A stretch of 64,000 nt of DNA from Panicum virgatum (GCF_016808335.1 NC_053138.1:12827900-12891899); one strand, 5' to 3'; counted from the first letter of the stretch, positions 45,101 to 56,686 are shown. Notes: generated by a model from the letters alone, not told the origin. A program made the numbers and translations.

Positions 45101-45560
45101 CAAACCAGAGTGGGGAGCGGGAAAGAGAGGAAAGCCACATTTTTTTTTCTTTTCTGGGTGGCGGCGCATAAACAGCAGCTAGCAGTTCTATTTTTGTTGA
45201 GCAGAAATTCCTTCCTTGCTTCGAAATTGCACGGAAGCTGTTTTTTATTTTCTTTCCTACTAGTTAATCGATGAATTCAGTGGGGGGAATCCGAGAGCAA
45301 GAGGAGCAGACAGCAGAGCATACCAAGAAACAGGACACAGCAAGAGGGGAGAGCAGGAAACGAAATCGCAATCAAGACGGCGGTGGTCTGCTCACCAGGT
45401 GGGCGGCGGGCATCTCCGGCAGTGAGGCCGCGGCGTCCATGGAGACGGGGTGCGCGGCCGCGAAGGAGAAGGCGAGGTCGTAGGCCTGCTGGTGCTGCGA
45501 GGACGCGAGGGCGGCCGGGGAGTAGGCGGCGGCGAAGCTGAACCTGGCGTCGGCGTACAT
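42160..45560 (-). CDS. CCT-motif transcriptional regulator (CMF family, ASML2-like)
   Basis: Minus-strand exons are 45560-45396, 43577-43032, 42479-42366 and 42255-42160. All introns are phase 0 and GT-AG; the product is about 306 residues. Exon 1 encodes a Ala/Ser-rich N-terminus (MYADARFSFAAAYSPAALAS). Exon 2 is acidic (EKSAIEEIISELLDVKIPML) and ends with FGLRRAYSEGDIQ, a motif placed ahead of the CCT domain in ASML2-type proteins. The CCT motif is split by intron 3: ERKQKLSRYRKKKIKRNFGR in exon 3 and YACRKALADSQPRVRGRFAK in exon 4. No B-box or receiver domain, so it belongs to the CMF class. CCT proteins act in the nucleus, often with NF-Y subunits, in flowering, clock or sugar responses. 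The specific role here is unknown. Intron 1 (1.8 kb) contains MITEs. Confidence 0.92.
44290..44436. mobile_element. short MITE, CTGTTCGGCTGG family, copy 1
   Basis: Left CACTCTATTCTGCTCGCTGC and right (reverse) CATTCCGTTCTGCTCGCTAC form imperfect inverted ends. The body has the GGCTGGTGGCTGGTGCTTG and GTGAGAGAAAATTACTG words shared with copies at 44738 and 57420. Located in intron 1 of the CCT gene. Confidence 0.65.
44591..45001. mobile_element. MITE starting GGCTGTGTTTAG, interrupted by another MITE
   Basis: Ends are GGCTGTGTTTAGATCC and its mirror at 44990-45001. The flanks CCAATCCA and CCAACCCT agree at 6 of 8 positions, suggesting an hAT-type 8-bp duplication. An uninterrupted relative lies at 50964-51229 and shows where the inner insertion (44738-44885) took place. 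It lies in intron 1 of the CCT gene. Confidence 0.7.
44738..44885. mobile_element. CTGTTCGGCTGG-family MITE, copy 2, nested in the MITE at 44591
   Basis: It begins CTCTGTTCGCTTCATC and ends CAGCCAGCCGAACACAA. Inside, a block with CACCAGCACCAGCCAGCCAA and CAGTACTTTTCTCTCAC is present twice. Comparison with the empty site near 51113 (AGTTATTTTGTTTACC) fixes the insertion point. Target duplication imperfect. Confidence 0.7.
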
Positions 45561-47049
45561 GGTGAGGTCTCGGGACTCAGCAGCGGCAGCCAGATCCCTC
45601 TCTCTTCCTTTACTCCAACCTCACCGCGTGACGCGTGAGCTCAGCAGCAGCTCGGCCTCGCGGCCGATCTTGTCCTGTGGTGGTCTGTTAGAGCCAGCGC
45701 AGCGGGCGGCGGTTGGTTGCTGTCTTTTACCTCGGCTGCCTTGTGACGCGCGCCCACCAAGCTCGCTGTTCTACCGGGAGTAGAGCGGGGGCGGGGCGGC
45801 GTTCCTTGGCTCGGCGGTGGGGTTTATGGCCGCTTTATAGGAGTAGCCCCAGGCCGCGCACGCAGGGAGGGAGTGAGGAGGAGGAGGAAGACGAAAGCAA
45901 GCTCATGAATGGCCGAATGGGACAAAAGTGCGCGAATCCATTTGCGCGCTCGCTCGCTGGAGCCCTTCCTGGCGCACGATTTGGCAGCACTGGTGAGCTG
46001 TCTCCCCAGTCCCCACCCACCCTCCCACGGTTTAAAGTATTCCTTAATTTTTCTCTTTCCATTTCGAATTTTCCTATTACTTCGCTAGTAGCAGTTGGTA
46101 TCATTTCCATTTCTTTTCAGATTGTTCCTTTTACTTTCCATATATTTGAAGTTCTCCTGACAACTTTTTTATAAAAATTATACTAAAATGATATACTACT
46201 TAGAAGTTATACGATAAACTTATAAGTAAAAAATTGTGCGAGAAATCTTTCTAACAAAAATAACTTTACAGAAGTTATGCTAAAAGATTATGCTCCACAA
46301 TTTTTTGAATATATGTATATTAATTAAAATTGTATGTATCATAAAAGTTGTGCTAAAATTCTTCAAGAAGTTGTAGGAAAGACTTATACTTAAAAGTTGT
46401 ATGTACCGTAAAAGTTACGATGACAATATTTCTTTCAGAAAGCATGTACAAAAATTATGTGCAAATATTGTGTTTGCAAGTTATGACTTTCCAAAGAAAA
46501 AAAATTAGAAGAAAAAACTTTTCCAAAAAAGGAATGAAATCTGCTGTCGGAAGATCGCGCGCTAGTTGGGCTTCTCGGGCGCGCGCGCGCGGAATAGCAT
46601 GGCCCATAAAAGTGAGGTGGGGCCCGATTGTTGCGGTCGTGGGGCCCGCTAACAGTAACTCGCGCAAGCAAAAGCTAGCAGCGCATGGGCTGGCCTTAGC
46701 CTGGCCTGCAGCAGCCTGCTCCGACGAGGAGCTAGTGGACGGCCCCTGATGATGCATGACAGGCCAAGGCCGACTCCGCAGGGAGTGTCCCCACCACCAC
46801 CACATCGATCACCAATCACCACCCTGCCATTTACCAACCTGTTACTCCGATTAGTAATTAATCCTTTAAAAAAAACTCCGGTTAGTAATTACGGACTACG
46901 GAGTAGTAGGAAAAAATCAACCTCCGGCCCAGGCTCCAGGCTAACTCCGATCAAATTACTATGAGGTGACAAGCGGACTAAATAAAGTGTCATATCATAT
47001 TTTTGTGCAGAGTAAGAAGAGAGAGAAAAAAAAGCAGACTGCAAATTTA
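45561..47049. other. CCT gene promoter region, then AT-rich intergenic sequence
   Basis: 45561-46020 is GC-rich upstream sequence of the CCT gene. 46150-46540 is AT-rich with loosely repeated AAAAGTTGT/AGAAGTTAT words, possibly an old decayed element. 46540-47040 is unremarkable apart from a GCGCGCGCGC run near 46580. No gene supported. Confidence 0.45.
45833..45840 (-). promoter_or_regulatory. TATA box of the CCT gene
   Basis: CTATAAAG on the minus strand, about 275 bases upstream of the start codon. It is followed at normal distance by a pyrimidine- and GC-rich leader. Identified by motif and position only. Confidence 0.55.
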
Positions 47050-47928
47050 GAGTCTGTTCGGCAAGCTCCGACTCGGATTTCTCCGGTGGAGCGGCTTCTC
47101 TAGTGGAGTTGGAGTCATTTTGAAAAATGTTTGGCAAAACGGCTTCACCCGTTGGATTGAGACTGTAAAATGTCTAAATTGCCCTTTTCTATATTTTTTC
47201 CTTTTTCTTTCTTTCCTTTTTCCTTTTTTCTCCTCATCTTTTCTTTTTCTCTCCCTTTTCTTTTTTCCTCCCCTCCTCCTTATCCATTCACCCCGTCCCC
47301 ACCTCCCCTGCACCCGCGGCCCCTTCGGCCTCCGCCCGCGCCTCCTCCCACCGACCGCGAGCTCCCAGTGCGGCCGCCACAGCGAGCTCCCAGTGCCGGC
47401 CGCCGGCCGTGCCTCCTCCCCCTGCCGGCACAAACTCCCGCCGGCCGCCAGCCCGCGCCTCCTCCCCCGCCGGCACAAGCTCCCGCCGGCCGCCGGCCAG
47501 CCCCTCCTCTCCCACCGGCACAAGCTCCCGCCGGCCGCGCCTCCTCCCCCTACCGGCACAAGCTCCCGCCGGCCACCGGCCCGCGCCTCCTCCCCGCCGG
47601 CCGCCTTCGCCTCCTCTTGTGCCACCTCCCACCGACTGCCGTCCCCGCGCAACCTCCCGCAGGCCGCCGTCCCCGCGAGCTCCCGCTAGCCCTGCACCAG
47701 CCGCCACGAGATGGCGTGAGGTGTTGCGCGCGTGGGGGCAAAGGGGGCAAGCGACTCCACGGAGCCGGACGGAGCCACGTTTTGGTGGCTCCGCGGCTCC
47801 CCCAAAGTGCTCCAGAGAGCGCGTATTCTGGGGCTCCAGAGCTGAAGCCGAGGGTGGAGCACCCGTTTGGCAGGGCTCCGTCCGGAGCCGGTTTTGGAGC
47901 CGCTCGTGGAGCCCTGCCAAACAGGGCC
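47050..47928. mobile_element. GC-rich non-autonomous PIF/Harbinger-type element
   Basis: Left end GAGTCTGTTCGGCAAGCTCC and right end (reverse) GGCCCTGTTTGGCAGGGCTCC are imperfect inverted repeats. The element is flanked by TTA at 47047-47049 and 47929-47931, the Harbinger duplication. The 879-bp body has a T/C-rich stretch, then a GC minisatellite, then repeated GGAGCC words near the right end. Large open frames on both strands come from the repeats. Confidence 0.75.
47395..47620. repeat. GC-rich minisatellite
   Basis: Four to five imperfect units built from GCCTCCTCCCC, a CCGGCACAAGCTCCCGCC block and GGCCGCC. Unit length is about 40-55 bp. Entirely inside the Harbinger-type element. Confidence 0.75.
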
Positions 47929-48010
47929 TTACAACTTACCTTCAGCCAGCAGCAACATTCCAATAAACTTGATGAGACAAAGGAGAAAAAGAAGATGAAT
48001 CAAATACTAA

Positions 48011-48361
48011 GGGGTTGTTTAGTTCCAGAGGCTAAAGTTTAGTTCATGTCAAATCAAAGAGAATCTTAGTATTTAGAAATATTAAATAAAAATTAATTAT
48101 AAAACTAACTGCAGAATCCTAGGACTAAACTGCGAGACAAATCTAATGAGGTATATTAATTCATAATTAGTAGATGGTTACTGTAGCATTAATATAGCAA
48201 ATTATGAACTAATTAGGCTCATTAGATTCGTCTCGTGAATTAGCACTCAGCTGTCAAAAAAAAAAACTATAAACAGATTTTATTTGATACTCCAAAATAG
48301 TCATATTTTTTTCGATGTGTGACAGGGACTTAAAAAAAAGCTCCGGGAAACAAACAAGCCC
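48011..48361. mobile_element. Tourist MITE (PIF/Harbinger)
   Basis: 351 bp; ends GGGGTTGTTTAGTTCC and (reverse) GGGCTTGTTTGTTTCC; flanked by TAA at 48008-48010 and 48362-48364. The interior contains GAGACAAATCTAATGAG and ACTGTAGCATTAATA, typical of grass Tourist-like elements. Non-coding. Confidence 0.85.
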
Positions 48362-48364
48362 TAA

Positions 48365-49152
48365 GGCTACCGTTCACATATACAGTAAACTACTATTATA
48401 TGGGTTGGTAAAATATAAACTGGCTATTAAATTGACTTAAAATGATATGGTAAGAGCATGTAGCCAAAGGCTGGCTAAATTATTAATAATTTGTCTTGCC
48501 GGAGGCGTAGAACAGCTATGTGTGTAGTATGATCCCGCAGTCGCTAAGCCTGCAAATTATATTCCCTCAAAAGTTTTTTTTGCCGGCTAGCTAGCTACAG
48601 TAGCTAGTAATGGGGAAGCCGTTTCAGTCCAGCAGTTTCTTCTACTTGTTTTCCAGTTTTCTAGAACAAACAACAACAACAGGTGATTCTTCCATCCTCG
48701 ATGGCTCAATTTTGCACTATTTATTTAACTATTACCTATGTTCCTCGCAATAGCACCTTTGAGTCGTCACGTTGACCATTATGTTCAAAAATATATAGCT
48801 GTAATCTAAACGGATCTACGAGCGAGACTATGAAACTACTTTTGCAACATAAATACGCACACATACGATGTTTACGTTTCCAAAATAAACGTAACTATCG
48901 ATAGTCGAGGTTTTTAAAGATTGATGAATGGATGTCGGCCAAACGTTGAGTTCTTCAGACCGGAAAGGAGTAGAAGCTGTTAACCAGCAAGCACAGCAAG
49001 TACGTACTCCAGGCGCTATGCATGGTAAAATACACACACAATTCCAACAGTGTACAGTTTGGAACCAGACAATAATGGATCGGTGGTGGAGCCAGAAATG
49101 CCCCTGAAATGACTTGCTAATTCCACCAGATGACAGTGACGGCAGGGCATGA
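48365..49152. other. intergenic stretch
   Basis: Mostly AT-rich. I recognise no gene, repeat or RNA gene in it. Confidence 0.5.
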
Positions 49153-49160
49153 GTCATGAC

Positions 49161-49700
49161 TAGGGTTTCATTTACCGACCGGATCGGCCAAACCGCCGGG
49201 TCCGGTACCGGTATACCGGTCCGGTTTGGCCGGAAACCGATCGGTACCGGTCGAATTCAAATTTGAATTCAAAAAACTCAGTTCAACCGGTTAGTACCGG
49301 TATACCGGCCGGTTTGACCGGTTTGAATTCAAATCCAAATTTAAAATCGCATGTGTAACCGGTTTGGAACGGTATACCAGCCGGTTTGACCGGTTTACCG
49401 GCCGGTTTGACCGGTTTACCAAGTGGGCCTTAATGGGCCGTCTCATTTTTTTTCCTTTTCTTTTTTGGTTTAACTTTAAATGCCCGAAAAGTATGTTAAA
49501 CGAACGATTTTTTGAGAAAATTTGACACCATTAGATTCGTCGCACCTTAAAGTATTTTTATGAATTTTTTGGGAATTTTTCATTTTTTTAATTCAAATTT
49601 GAATTTTGAATTTGTGCCGGTTTGATACCGGCCCGAACCGGACCGGTTTGACCGGTAACCGGTCGAACCGGACCGGTTCCCACCGGTTTTGTAAACCCTG
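49161..49700. mobile_element. hAT-type MITE packed with CCGGT motifs
   Basis: 540 bp; ends TAGGGTTTCATTTACC and (reverse) CAGGGTTTACAAAACC; perfect 8-bp duplication GTCATGAC at 49153-49160 and 49701-49708. About 28 CCGG sites by hand count, most within ACCGGT or CCGGTTTGACCGG words. They crowd both ends (49175-49415 and 49615-49690) and leave an AT-rich centre. This fits the hAT plan of subterminal transposase-binding repeats. Non-coding. Confidence 0.9.
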
Positions 49701-49708
49701 GTCATGAC

Positions 49709-50963
49709 CCTCGGCCCATCGATCGGAAGACGCTGACACCAATGATATTTTTAGGAATACCATCAACAGCATGTAGTGCACCAGTTAAACAAAGTTTTTT
49801 TTTGGTGTTCTTACCGCCCTTATTCCACTCTAGATCATCATCAGCGCCCCGTCGAGCTTGCATTGCTGCTTAGTTCATCACTACTAGCTAGTAACCAACA
49901 TCGCTGTCATTATCTGCTGCTAGCTGCACCGTGTGTTTCTCTCTCTCCATCTTTCTCTTTCAAGATAAAAACAGGGCAACTAAGCTAGCGTCATTAGCAG
50001 CAATCATATCGGCACCGGGCACTAGCTGCATACATGCATGTACCTCTTGATAAAAGCGACGGGATTCATATATGGACACACCATGTGGTCAGGTGAAGTG
50101 TATATTTATAGGCAGTGATTTCATTCAATTTTTTTGCTTTATTGTTGTTGTTGGACAGAACAGTTAGGTGATGATCCCAGAGCTGCAGCGCAGGATAGAT
50201 AAAGCCATGTTCACACCCGGAAGGTCAGTAATCACTTGACAATTACCTGTTGCAAAGAAAGGGGGTTATGTAGCAATCAGTCAGCTGTAGCTAGCACACT
50301 ACTAGCTAGCTATATGGAAACAACCAAAGCTATCTACGGGAACAAGTCATCAGCCACAAGTAGACCATCATTTTGCTGGCCAGCCAAAGTAACAGACATG
50401 AATGTCACATTGGCTTCCTGAAATGACTGGAGATATACTAAAATACTGCATGATTGGTCGCAAGCATATACAGATCGATTTGCTTGCTTGCTTGGTTATT
50501 GGTATTGATAGGCTAACCATAGTAAGAGGTGGCACTCATTCACAAGTATTTAATTAGTGAAGCGACGACTGCTCGATGTCCTTTTGGTGAAAACGTGAAT
50601 GCAGTTTCGTTCCACCAGTATTGTTCTAAAAATGTCTCTGCAGGTGCGTGCAAGAATTCAGAACGGGAAATCGAATCTCATTCGCAACAAAAGAGTTAGC
50701 CTGGCTTGCACATCAGGAGATAAAAATATTTATCGACAGAGAGTTCAAAAGTGCATGCTGGATGGATGCATGGTTTGCAGCCCATGTCAAGCACAGATGG
50801 AATTGAATCCCAATTCCCTCTCTCTGTTGTGGCCGTGAGTGGAATTCCCGCCGCGGCCGCCGGCACGCGGGATTCTTGTGCGCCAGCTAAGCAAAGCAGC
50901 CTGCCTGAACCTCCAAGGCACACCGTCGCACCGATCCTGACATTCAGTTGGTTTTGCGACACG
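49709..50963. other. intergenic stretch
   Basis: Rich in CTAGCTAGC and CATGCATG words but without recognisable gene, repeat family or RNA gene. Open frames at 50599-50962 lack known domains. Confidence 0.5.
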
Positions 50964-51229
50964 GGCTGTGTTTAGATGCGAAAAATTTACGAAAAGTGAA
51001 GCCGAAAAGTATTGTAGCACTTTTCATTTGTATGTGGTAAATATTGTCTTATCATGGGCTAACTAGACTCAAAAGATTCATCTCGCAACGTACATCCAAA
51101 CTATGCAATAAGTTATTTTGTTTACCCACATTTAGTGTTCCATACATGTGTCATTTGCTATATTTAATGTTTCGATGTGATTTTGATGTGACGGAAAGTT
51201 TGAAAATTTTGGAGGAACTAAACACCGCC
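50964..51229. mobile_element. uninterrupted copy of the GGCTGTGTTTAG MITE
   Basis: Ends GGCTGTGTTTAGATGC and (reverse) GGCGGTGTTTAGTTCC. The body matches the outer parts of 44591-45001 (CTCAAAAGATTCATCTCG, AATTTTGGAGGA) without the inner insertion. No clear target duplication remains. Confidence 0.75.
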
Positions 51230-51507
51230 ACGGTTTGTCTTGTAAAAGGGCAATAGATAGAGATGACTTGACAGGCGACGATTATATTAGTCCAGAGCAG
51301 TATTAGTAAAAATAGAAAGCTGCGGGAATTCATCACTTGCTAACTAGCTCTATCGGAACATCGCTCCTGCGCTCCAAATTCAACGCACCAGCCACACCCT
51401 TGCAACTAATCTGCTGATATTCCCAGCAGAGGTCAAAAGGAGCCCAGCAATTAATTCCTGTGGCCAGGAAAAGAAAAGGAAACACTGGCTAGCTAGCTAG
51501 CATCGTC

Positions 51508-51944
51508 TGTTAGCATCTTTAGAACCTCTAGGAGTAGATCGGCGGGTTTTCTATACTGTGAGACATACCTTCCACTGTTATTGCCGTCCACGACTTCGGC
51601 ACGACCTTGTTCATCGATGGAGGCAGCGCACAGGCAGCGACGGGCGGTGTAGACGCGTCGTGGTGGCGGTGCCGGCGTGGTGCAGGGGCGACGGGCTCGC
51701 GGTGGCGCTAGTGGCGGCTTCTCGTCGCTTCAGCGCCTCCCTCTCAATCGGACTAGGGTTAGGACGGTGGGACACTGTGGCGGCGACGAACCTCTTGTCA
51801 TGTGCCGCAGTCCCCACCTCCTCTATATATGGCACTGTGCGACGGGGGCCCACCAGCCATCTATTGGGCTGGGCGTCCCCGATCAGGACGCCAGTCAAGG
51901 GCCCAGTTCGCCGTTGGGCCAACTGGTGGAGATCAATACTAACA
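51508..51944 (-). repeat. 3' LTR of the minus-strand copia element
   Basis: In plus-strand view it starts TGTTAGCATCTTTAG and ends CAATACTAACA. It matches 56687-57123 along its whole length apart from a few transitions and one transversion. Confidence 0.95.
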
Positions 51945-54000
51945 TTCTCCCCCTTAATCTCACCTTACACTTTTAAACTTCTCAACTTGAACTTAACTCT
52001 TTACTTTTCTTTACTTGCTTTGCTTTCGGTCCTCATCTCATTGCAGATCGGTACGTAGGGCGTGCTTCGTCATGACAGTTATTACTTACCATCAGATTAA
52101 CAGCCACAATGCACCTTTCTGTATTGAAACAAGACCTTAACCTTTCTTTGGGCCCTTTAGTAATCCAGAAATCATAGGCCTCCCGTAAAACCCATGTCGA
52201 CTTGGGCGGTAGGCCTTTTGGTAAGCGGATCCGCAAATATTTGTTTGATACTTTGGTGCTCCATGATTTCATATGATTCTGGATTTTCTCCTTTGCAACA
52301 TATAAGCCATTGTCAATGTGTTTGGCAGCACACTTAACATGTTGCCATAGGAGTGAAAACATTCGAATGGTATATTGCTGTTGTCTACCATTATCAATTC
52401 CGGGTAATGGTTTTCTTAACCATTTTGCCTGTCCTGTAGTCTCATATAATGCCAAACTTTGGGTACACAACCCATGAATCACAACTATTTTGCTTTGGAG
52501 CTTTTCCATAATAAAACTCCAAACGCGAGTGTTAGCTACTACTATGGGCTTCACTAAACATCTCGCCAAAACTTAATTCCTTTTACTCACATCCTTTTGA
52601 GAGTACATGTTCATTTCTTACTTAGCATGAGGCTGACAATATTTTGCAAAATTGCAAAACATTCTATAACTCCATTCCAGTGATCTATTGCTGGACTGGA
52701 CTTCTGCCAAAATGTCCCGGATACTTGCACTATGTCAGGGTAAATTCTTTTGAGCACTAATTTTGCTTCCAACAGCTGAAGCACATGAAACCTTTTTCTT
52801 TTGATCGATCATATAACGGTTCCTGGAATTCTGAAAATTCCAAAACTATTACCCTTGACAATAGGACAGGCGTAGGCTTACTCGCATGCATACTATATAT
52901 CTTTATAACTCTTTTCTTAATATGCTTTCTGCGATAGTCATACCCCCTTTTTTCTTTTATTTCGGTGAATTTCCTTTCCTAGAGCGAATGACTCTTTACC
53001 GAGATTATTCTTATCAAAACTTAAAGGTCAAAATAACCCTCTTTGAATCTTTTCAGGAAAAGGATTTCCCATCTTTTGAATTTTGCATATTTGCAAATTG
53101 TCATTTTGCATTGACCTTTACTTAAAACCCAACTTTTCTTTGTTTTCATAAAACTTTAGATACTACTATTCTATGATCTAATATCATCAAGTGGTGTCGC
53201 AATATTCTTTTCTTTTCACAACAAAACCATTTGGTTATGTCATGTATATACTTTTTAGTGCAAATCTCCGTCGGGAGATATTGCTCTAACATCCATCTGA
53301 TGCAATTTAAAAGCAGTATGCCATTAATTGCATTATGATTCTAAAAGAATCCTTTTATGAGACTGAATAAAATGTCTCATTATAACTTATTCTTTTCTTT
53401 GCACAAAACTTTTTGCCATAAGTCGTGCTTAGCAACTTTTCATGTTCCCTCCGGAGTCACGTTTCAATCTTGTAAACCCATTATAGCCTACTGTCTTGGC
53501 TCCATTAGAAACTTATTCCATGTTCCAAAATAAATTTGGAACTTTTAGGTCTCATTATATCTTCCATTGCTTCTCGCCACGTCGATGAATGAGACAACTC
53601 AATTTATGTCATTCATACAACGTGAAAACATATGTTGAGACAATTTCAGTGCTTGAATCATAGGAGTGAACATACAGTCCCACTTCTCTTCAAGCCTTAG
53701 TTCTTGACATACTTTACTCCCCCAGATTATCCCATCTATTGCAAAGATGGAATATCTTCAAACTTTTGTTTGAGTTTGTTCTTTACAAGCCTCGGTTCAG
53801 TTTTTACAAGCCTCGTAAGGTGCTTCAAGCACCACCTTTTCTTTTTCTGTTGATTTGAGGCTTAACTATATTTTCTCCCTATTTGGAGCTGAAAACTCCA
53901 GAAATTTCACTTACTTTATTGTTGGGTATTAATATTATGACCGTTGTACTCCCTTTTCGGTCGGTCATATTCACTTTAATAGATCATCTTTGTTTTTAAA
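51945..54000 (-). pseudogene. degenerate copia pol (RT to RNase H)
   Basis: Fragments of copia pol are readable on the minus strand in shifting frames with many stops. There is an RT-start-like segment near 53450-53620 (a SSTWREAMED-type match, then a KTVGxxWVYKI-type match). An RNase H-adjacent segment lies near 52630-52740 (YPDI...HWNGVIE). A C-terminal segment lies in 52033-52569 (AAKHIDNGLYVAKEKIQNH, LPKGLPPKS). The assignment rests on these patches only. Confidence 0.65.
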
Positions 54001-56672
54001 AATGCATCGCATTTAACTTTGCGGGGAAATTCTCTCTAAATTTTAATCTTTCTTGTCTTTCTAATCTTTCTCCCCCTCGAAATATGGCACAAACTTTGCT
54101 GCCATAATTTCGAAACTATTTTTAACACTTGTGAACGAGGAGCATTTCATTACTAGAAGTTTATTCATATGACCAAGTCATACAAAATAATGGGAGTACT
54201 ATTTCCTCGTTTCTTTTCAAGAGCTCCTCAGAGTTCTTGATTTGTTGCACTTTCAAGAACTCATCAAGTTCTTCATTTTGCTATACTTTTGCAAGTCATT
54301 CTTGCAATATTGGTTAGCATACAACTTTCTTTTGTCCTTCGATTCTTTTCAAATCACTATCCAACATGCCACTATAGCAGTGCATGGAAATTGTTGGAAT
54401 AACTTTAAAAGCTCCCCTAGATTTCTTCACTTTTATGTGATACTCATGTCGCACGTGAGTCATCACAAAAACTTTCCCTGTCATGCAGGATATGAATGGC
54501 ACAAGTGCCAAAACTTTTCCGACTTGTGGTAATAAACTTTAAATGCATTGGTAACACATGTTTAATTCAACGTTGGTCAAATTGAACATGCGTCAAACTC
54601 ATTTCAACCATTATCTTTACTGTTGTTGAAGGACGAATAAACTTTGGTCACAATAACTAAAACATGCATATATACTTTCTTTTCTGATTAAATCTTCTCG
54701 TTGGTTCCAATTTAATCAGAAAATTTAACGGATTACAATATTCGCAAAACTTTAGTGAGAGAAACCAAAACCTTTTCGAAAACAGTTGCATCTCTTTTCC
54801 ATATCAACTAAAAGTCATAATGGAACAAGCACTTTTCTTTCTTAACCTCAAAGCTTTATCTGTAGCGTTGATCGGAATCAACTTTTGTCTGTTAATTTTT
54901 CTCTACTTGGGAAGAATTATATGTCTCAATTTAACGTTGGTCAAAATTAAAACATACAACTTTCCTTTACTTTCAATTCTATATCACCGTTGGGCTGAAA
55001 TAGAACACATAACTAGAACAAAAAATTATAATATTGCCATCATCAACTTTGGTCAGAAAATGACAACATCATAATAAATTTTAAATTTCTTTTCTTTTAA
55101 GAGCAAAATAATGCTCGACTTGACACTTTACAATGGCAAAATAATGTCAAAAACAATCTTTGACTTATAACAGCAGAAGCTTTCTTCACCTTAATCTTCT
55201 AAGGCAGCTTTTTCCCACAGGAAAAAAACTCATCTGAGGTTTTCTTTCTTTATTGCAGCGGAAAACTTTTCTTTCTTTCAGAAGCAATTCTTTGTCTCTC
55301 TATTCTCCGAAAATTTATCACTTCGATGCAAAATTTGTCAGAGATTTAATCTCAAACTTTAAACTCATAATAAAACCATAATATTGTTATCATCAACGTT
55401 GGTCAGAAAATAACAATACCATAATTTAACTTTAAACCAATATCTTTCTACTCCTCTATTTAAATTTTCCCGTTGGTTCCAATTTAAATGGAGGATGAAA
55501 TTTTTACTTTGCAGCGGAAACATAAAGAAAAAAAAATATTCAGAAGTACTACTGTACTCATTTATCTTTACCATACTCACTTTACTCTCTAAACAATATA
55601 CGCGTTGCTATAAAATGAATAGAGATGAAACTATACTCATAATAAACATCAAAACCAGCTTCTGAAAAAATAAACCATCAAACTACTTTACTGTGCTTTG
55701 CGGCCCGGCTAAGGAAACCAGCCCGCGACCTTGCTTCGCACGCGGCCCAGCTCGGCCCGGCAAAGCGCCTCCGCGCGCAGCCCGGCAGCGAGCGCCTCGG
55801 CCTGGCCTGCTTGCGTGCGGCCCAGCAGATAGCAGCTCGTCCCGCTTTGGCTCCCACTTGGGCCGGCGGCCCAGCTCAGCTCGCCTTGACTCAATCCTGG
55901 CCGTCCAACGCAATCGGACGGCTGTCCGCCTTCCTCGCGGGATCAAAACCGGCAGCGGTCGGTTCCCAACCCTAGCTTATTTTCTCTCCTCCCCTTTCCT
56001 ATCTGAGCCGCACGGCGGCGGCCGCCCATGGCGACCGGCCACCTTGCCCGTCGGCGCCGGCGACGGACGCCGCCGCTGGATCCAGTCCAGCCGCCCCGGC
56101 GCCGTTCTTTCTCTTCCTTCTCTGATTTCTTTCCTTCCCTTTCTTTTCCTCTGCGAGCACACCGAAATGGCGGTGGCGGCGGGGTGGCCTGGCCCGCCGC
56201 GGCTCGCGGCCGCAGTCCTCCCCTTGGCTCTACGCGGAGCGCGGCACCAAGGAGAGAAGGCGGCGACGGCAAGGGGTGGTGGCGCCGCTGCGTATCCTCT
56301 CGTCAGCGTGTGCGTCCCCGCGATGGAGGGCGCTCCGCCGTCGAGTGGGTTTTTGCTTCGGCGCCCTGAGTCCTAGCCCACGCATGCGGCGGTTCGGGCT
56401 CATGCCGCACCGCGACGGCCGGCGGTGGTGCCGGCGGCGTGGCCTAGGTAAGGTCCGCCGCCTCTTTTGTTCTTTTCCCATCCGATTTGGTTAGGGTTAA
56501 GCCGATTCCAAATCGAATCGAATCCATTCTTCTTTTCTGTTCTTCGATTTTAATCGAATCAAAATCATTCCATTCTTTTCCCCTTTCGATCCGAGATCGA
56601 TTTGATTCTTTGTTTCTATTTCATTGATTCGTGACCGAATCCTTCCCCAAAAACGATCTATTTCGCTAGATC
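54000..56672 (-). other. copia interior without recognisable coding, AT-rich then GC-rich
   Basis: 54500-55680 is AT-rich. A short phrase recurs: CATCAACTTTGGTCAGAAAA near 55038 and CATCAACGTTGGTCAGAAAA near 55391. CGTTGGTTCCAATTTAA occurs near 54690 and 55469. 55690-56480 is abruptly GC-rich with arginine/proline-rich open frames on both strands that I do not accept as genes. 56480-56672 is the leader next to the primer site. Confidence 0.6.
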
Positions 56673-56685
56673 GGCTCTGATACCA
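56673..56685 (-). other. primer binding site of the minus-strand copia element
   Basis: The minus strand reads TGGTATCAGAGCC just inside the right LTR, the initiator Met-tRNA complement. This fixes the element's orientation. Confidence 0.9.
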
Positions 56686-56686
56686 T

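Noticed and set aside
46150..46540. Quasi-periodic AAAAGTTGT/AGAAGTTAT words as a tandem array or regulatory cluster
   Set aside because: Spacing is irregular and similar AT-rich words occur at 13360-13640. I could not define a unit, so I left it as intergenic.
47120..48042. Several 140-290 codon frames on both strands
   Set aside because: Created by the minisatellite of the Harbinger-type MITE, with Pro/Arg/Ser repeats only.
55693..56376. 227-codon frame and antisense frames in the copia interior
   Set aside because: Compositional frames in a GC block. No domain, no start context, and frames overlap on both strands.
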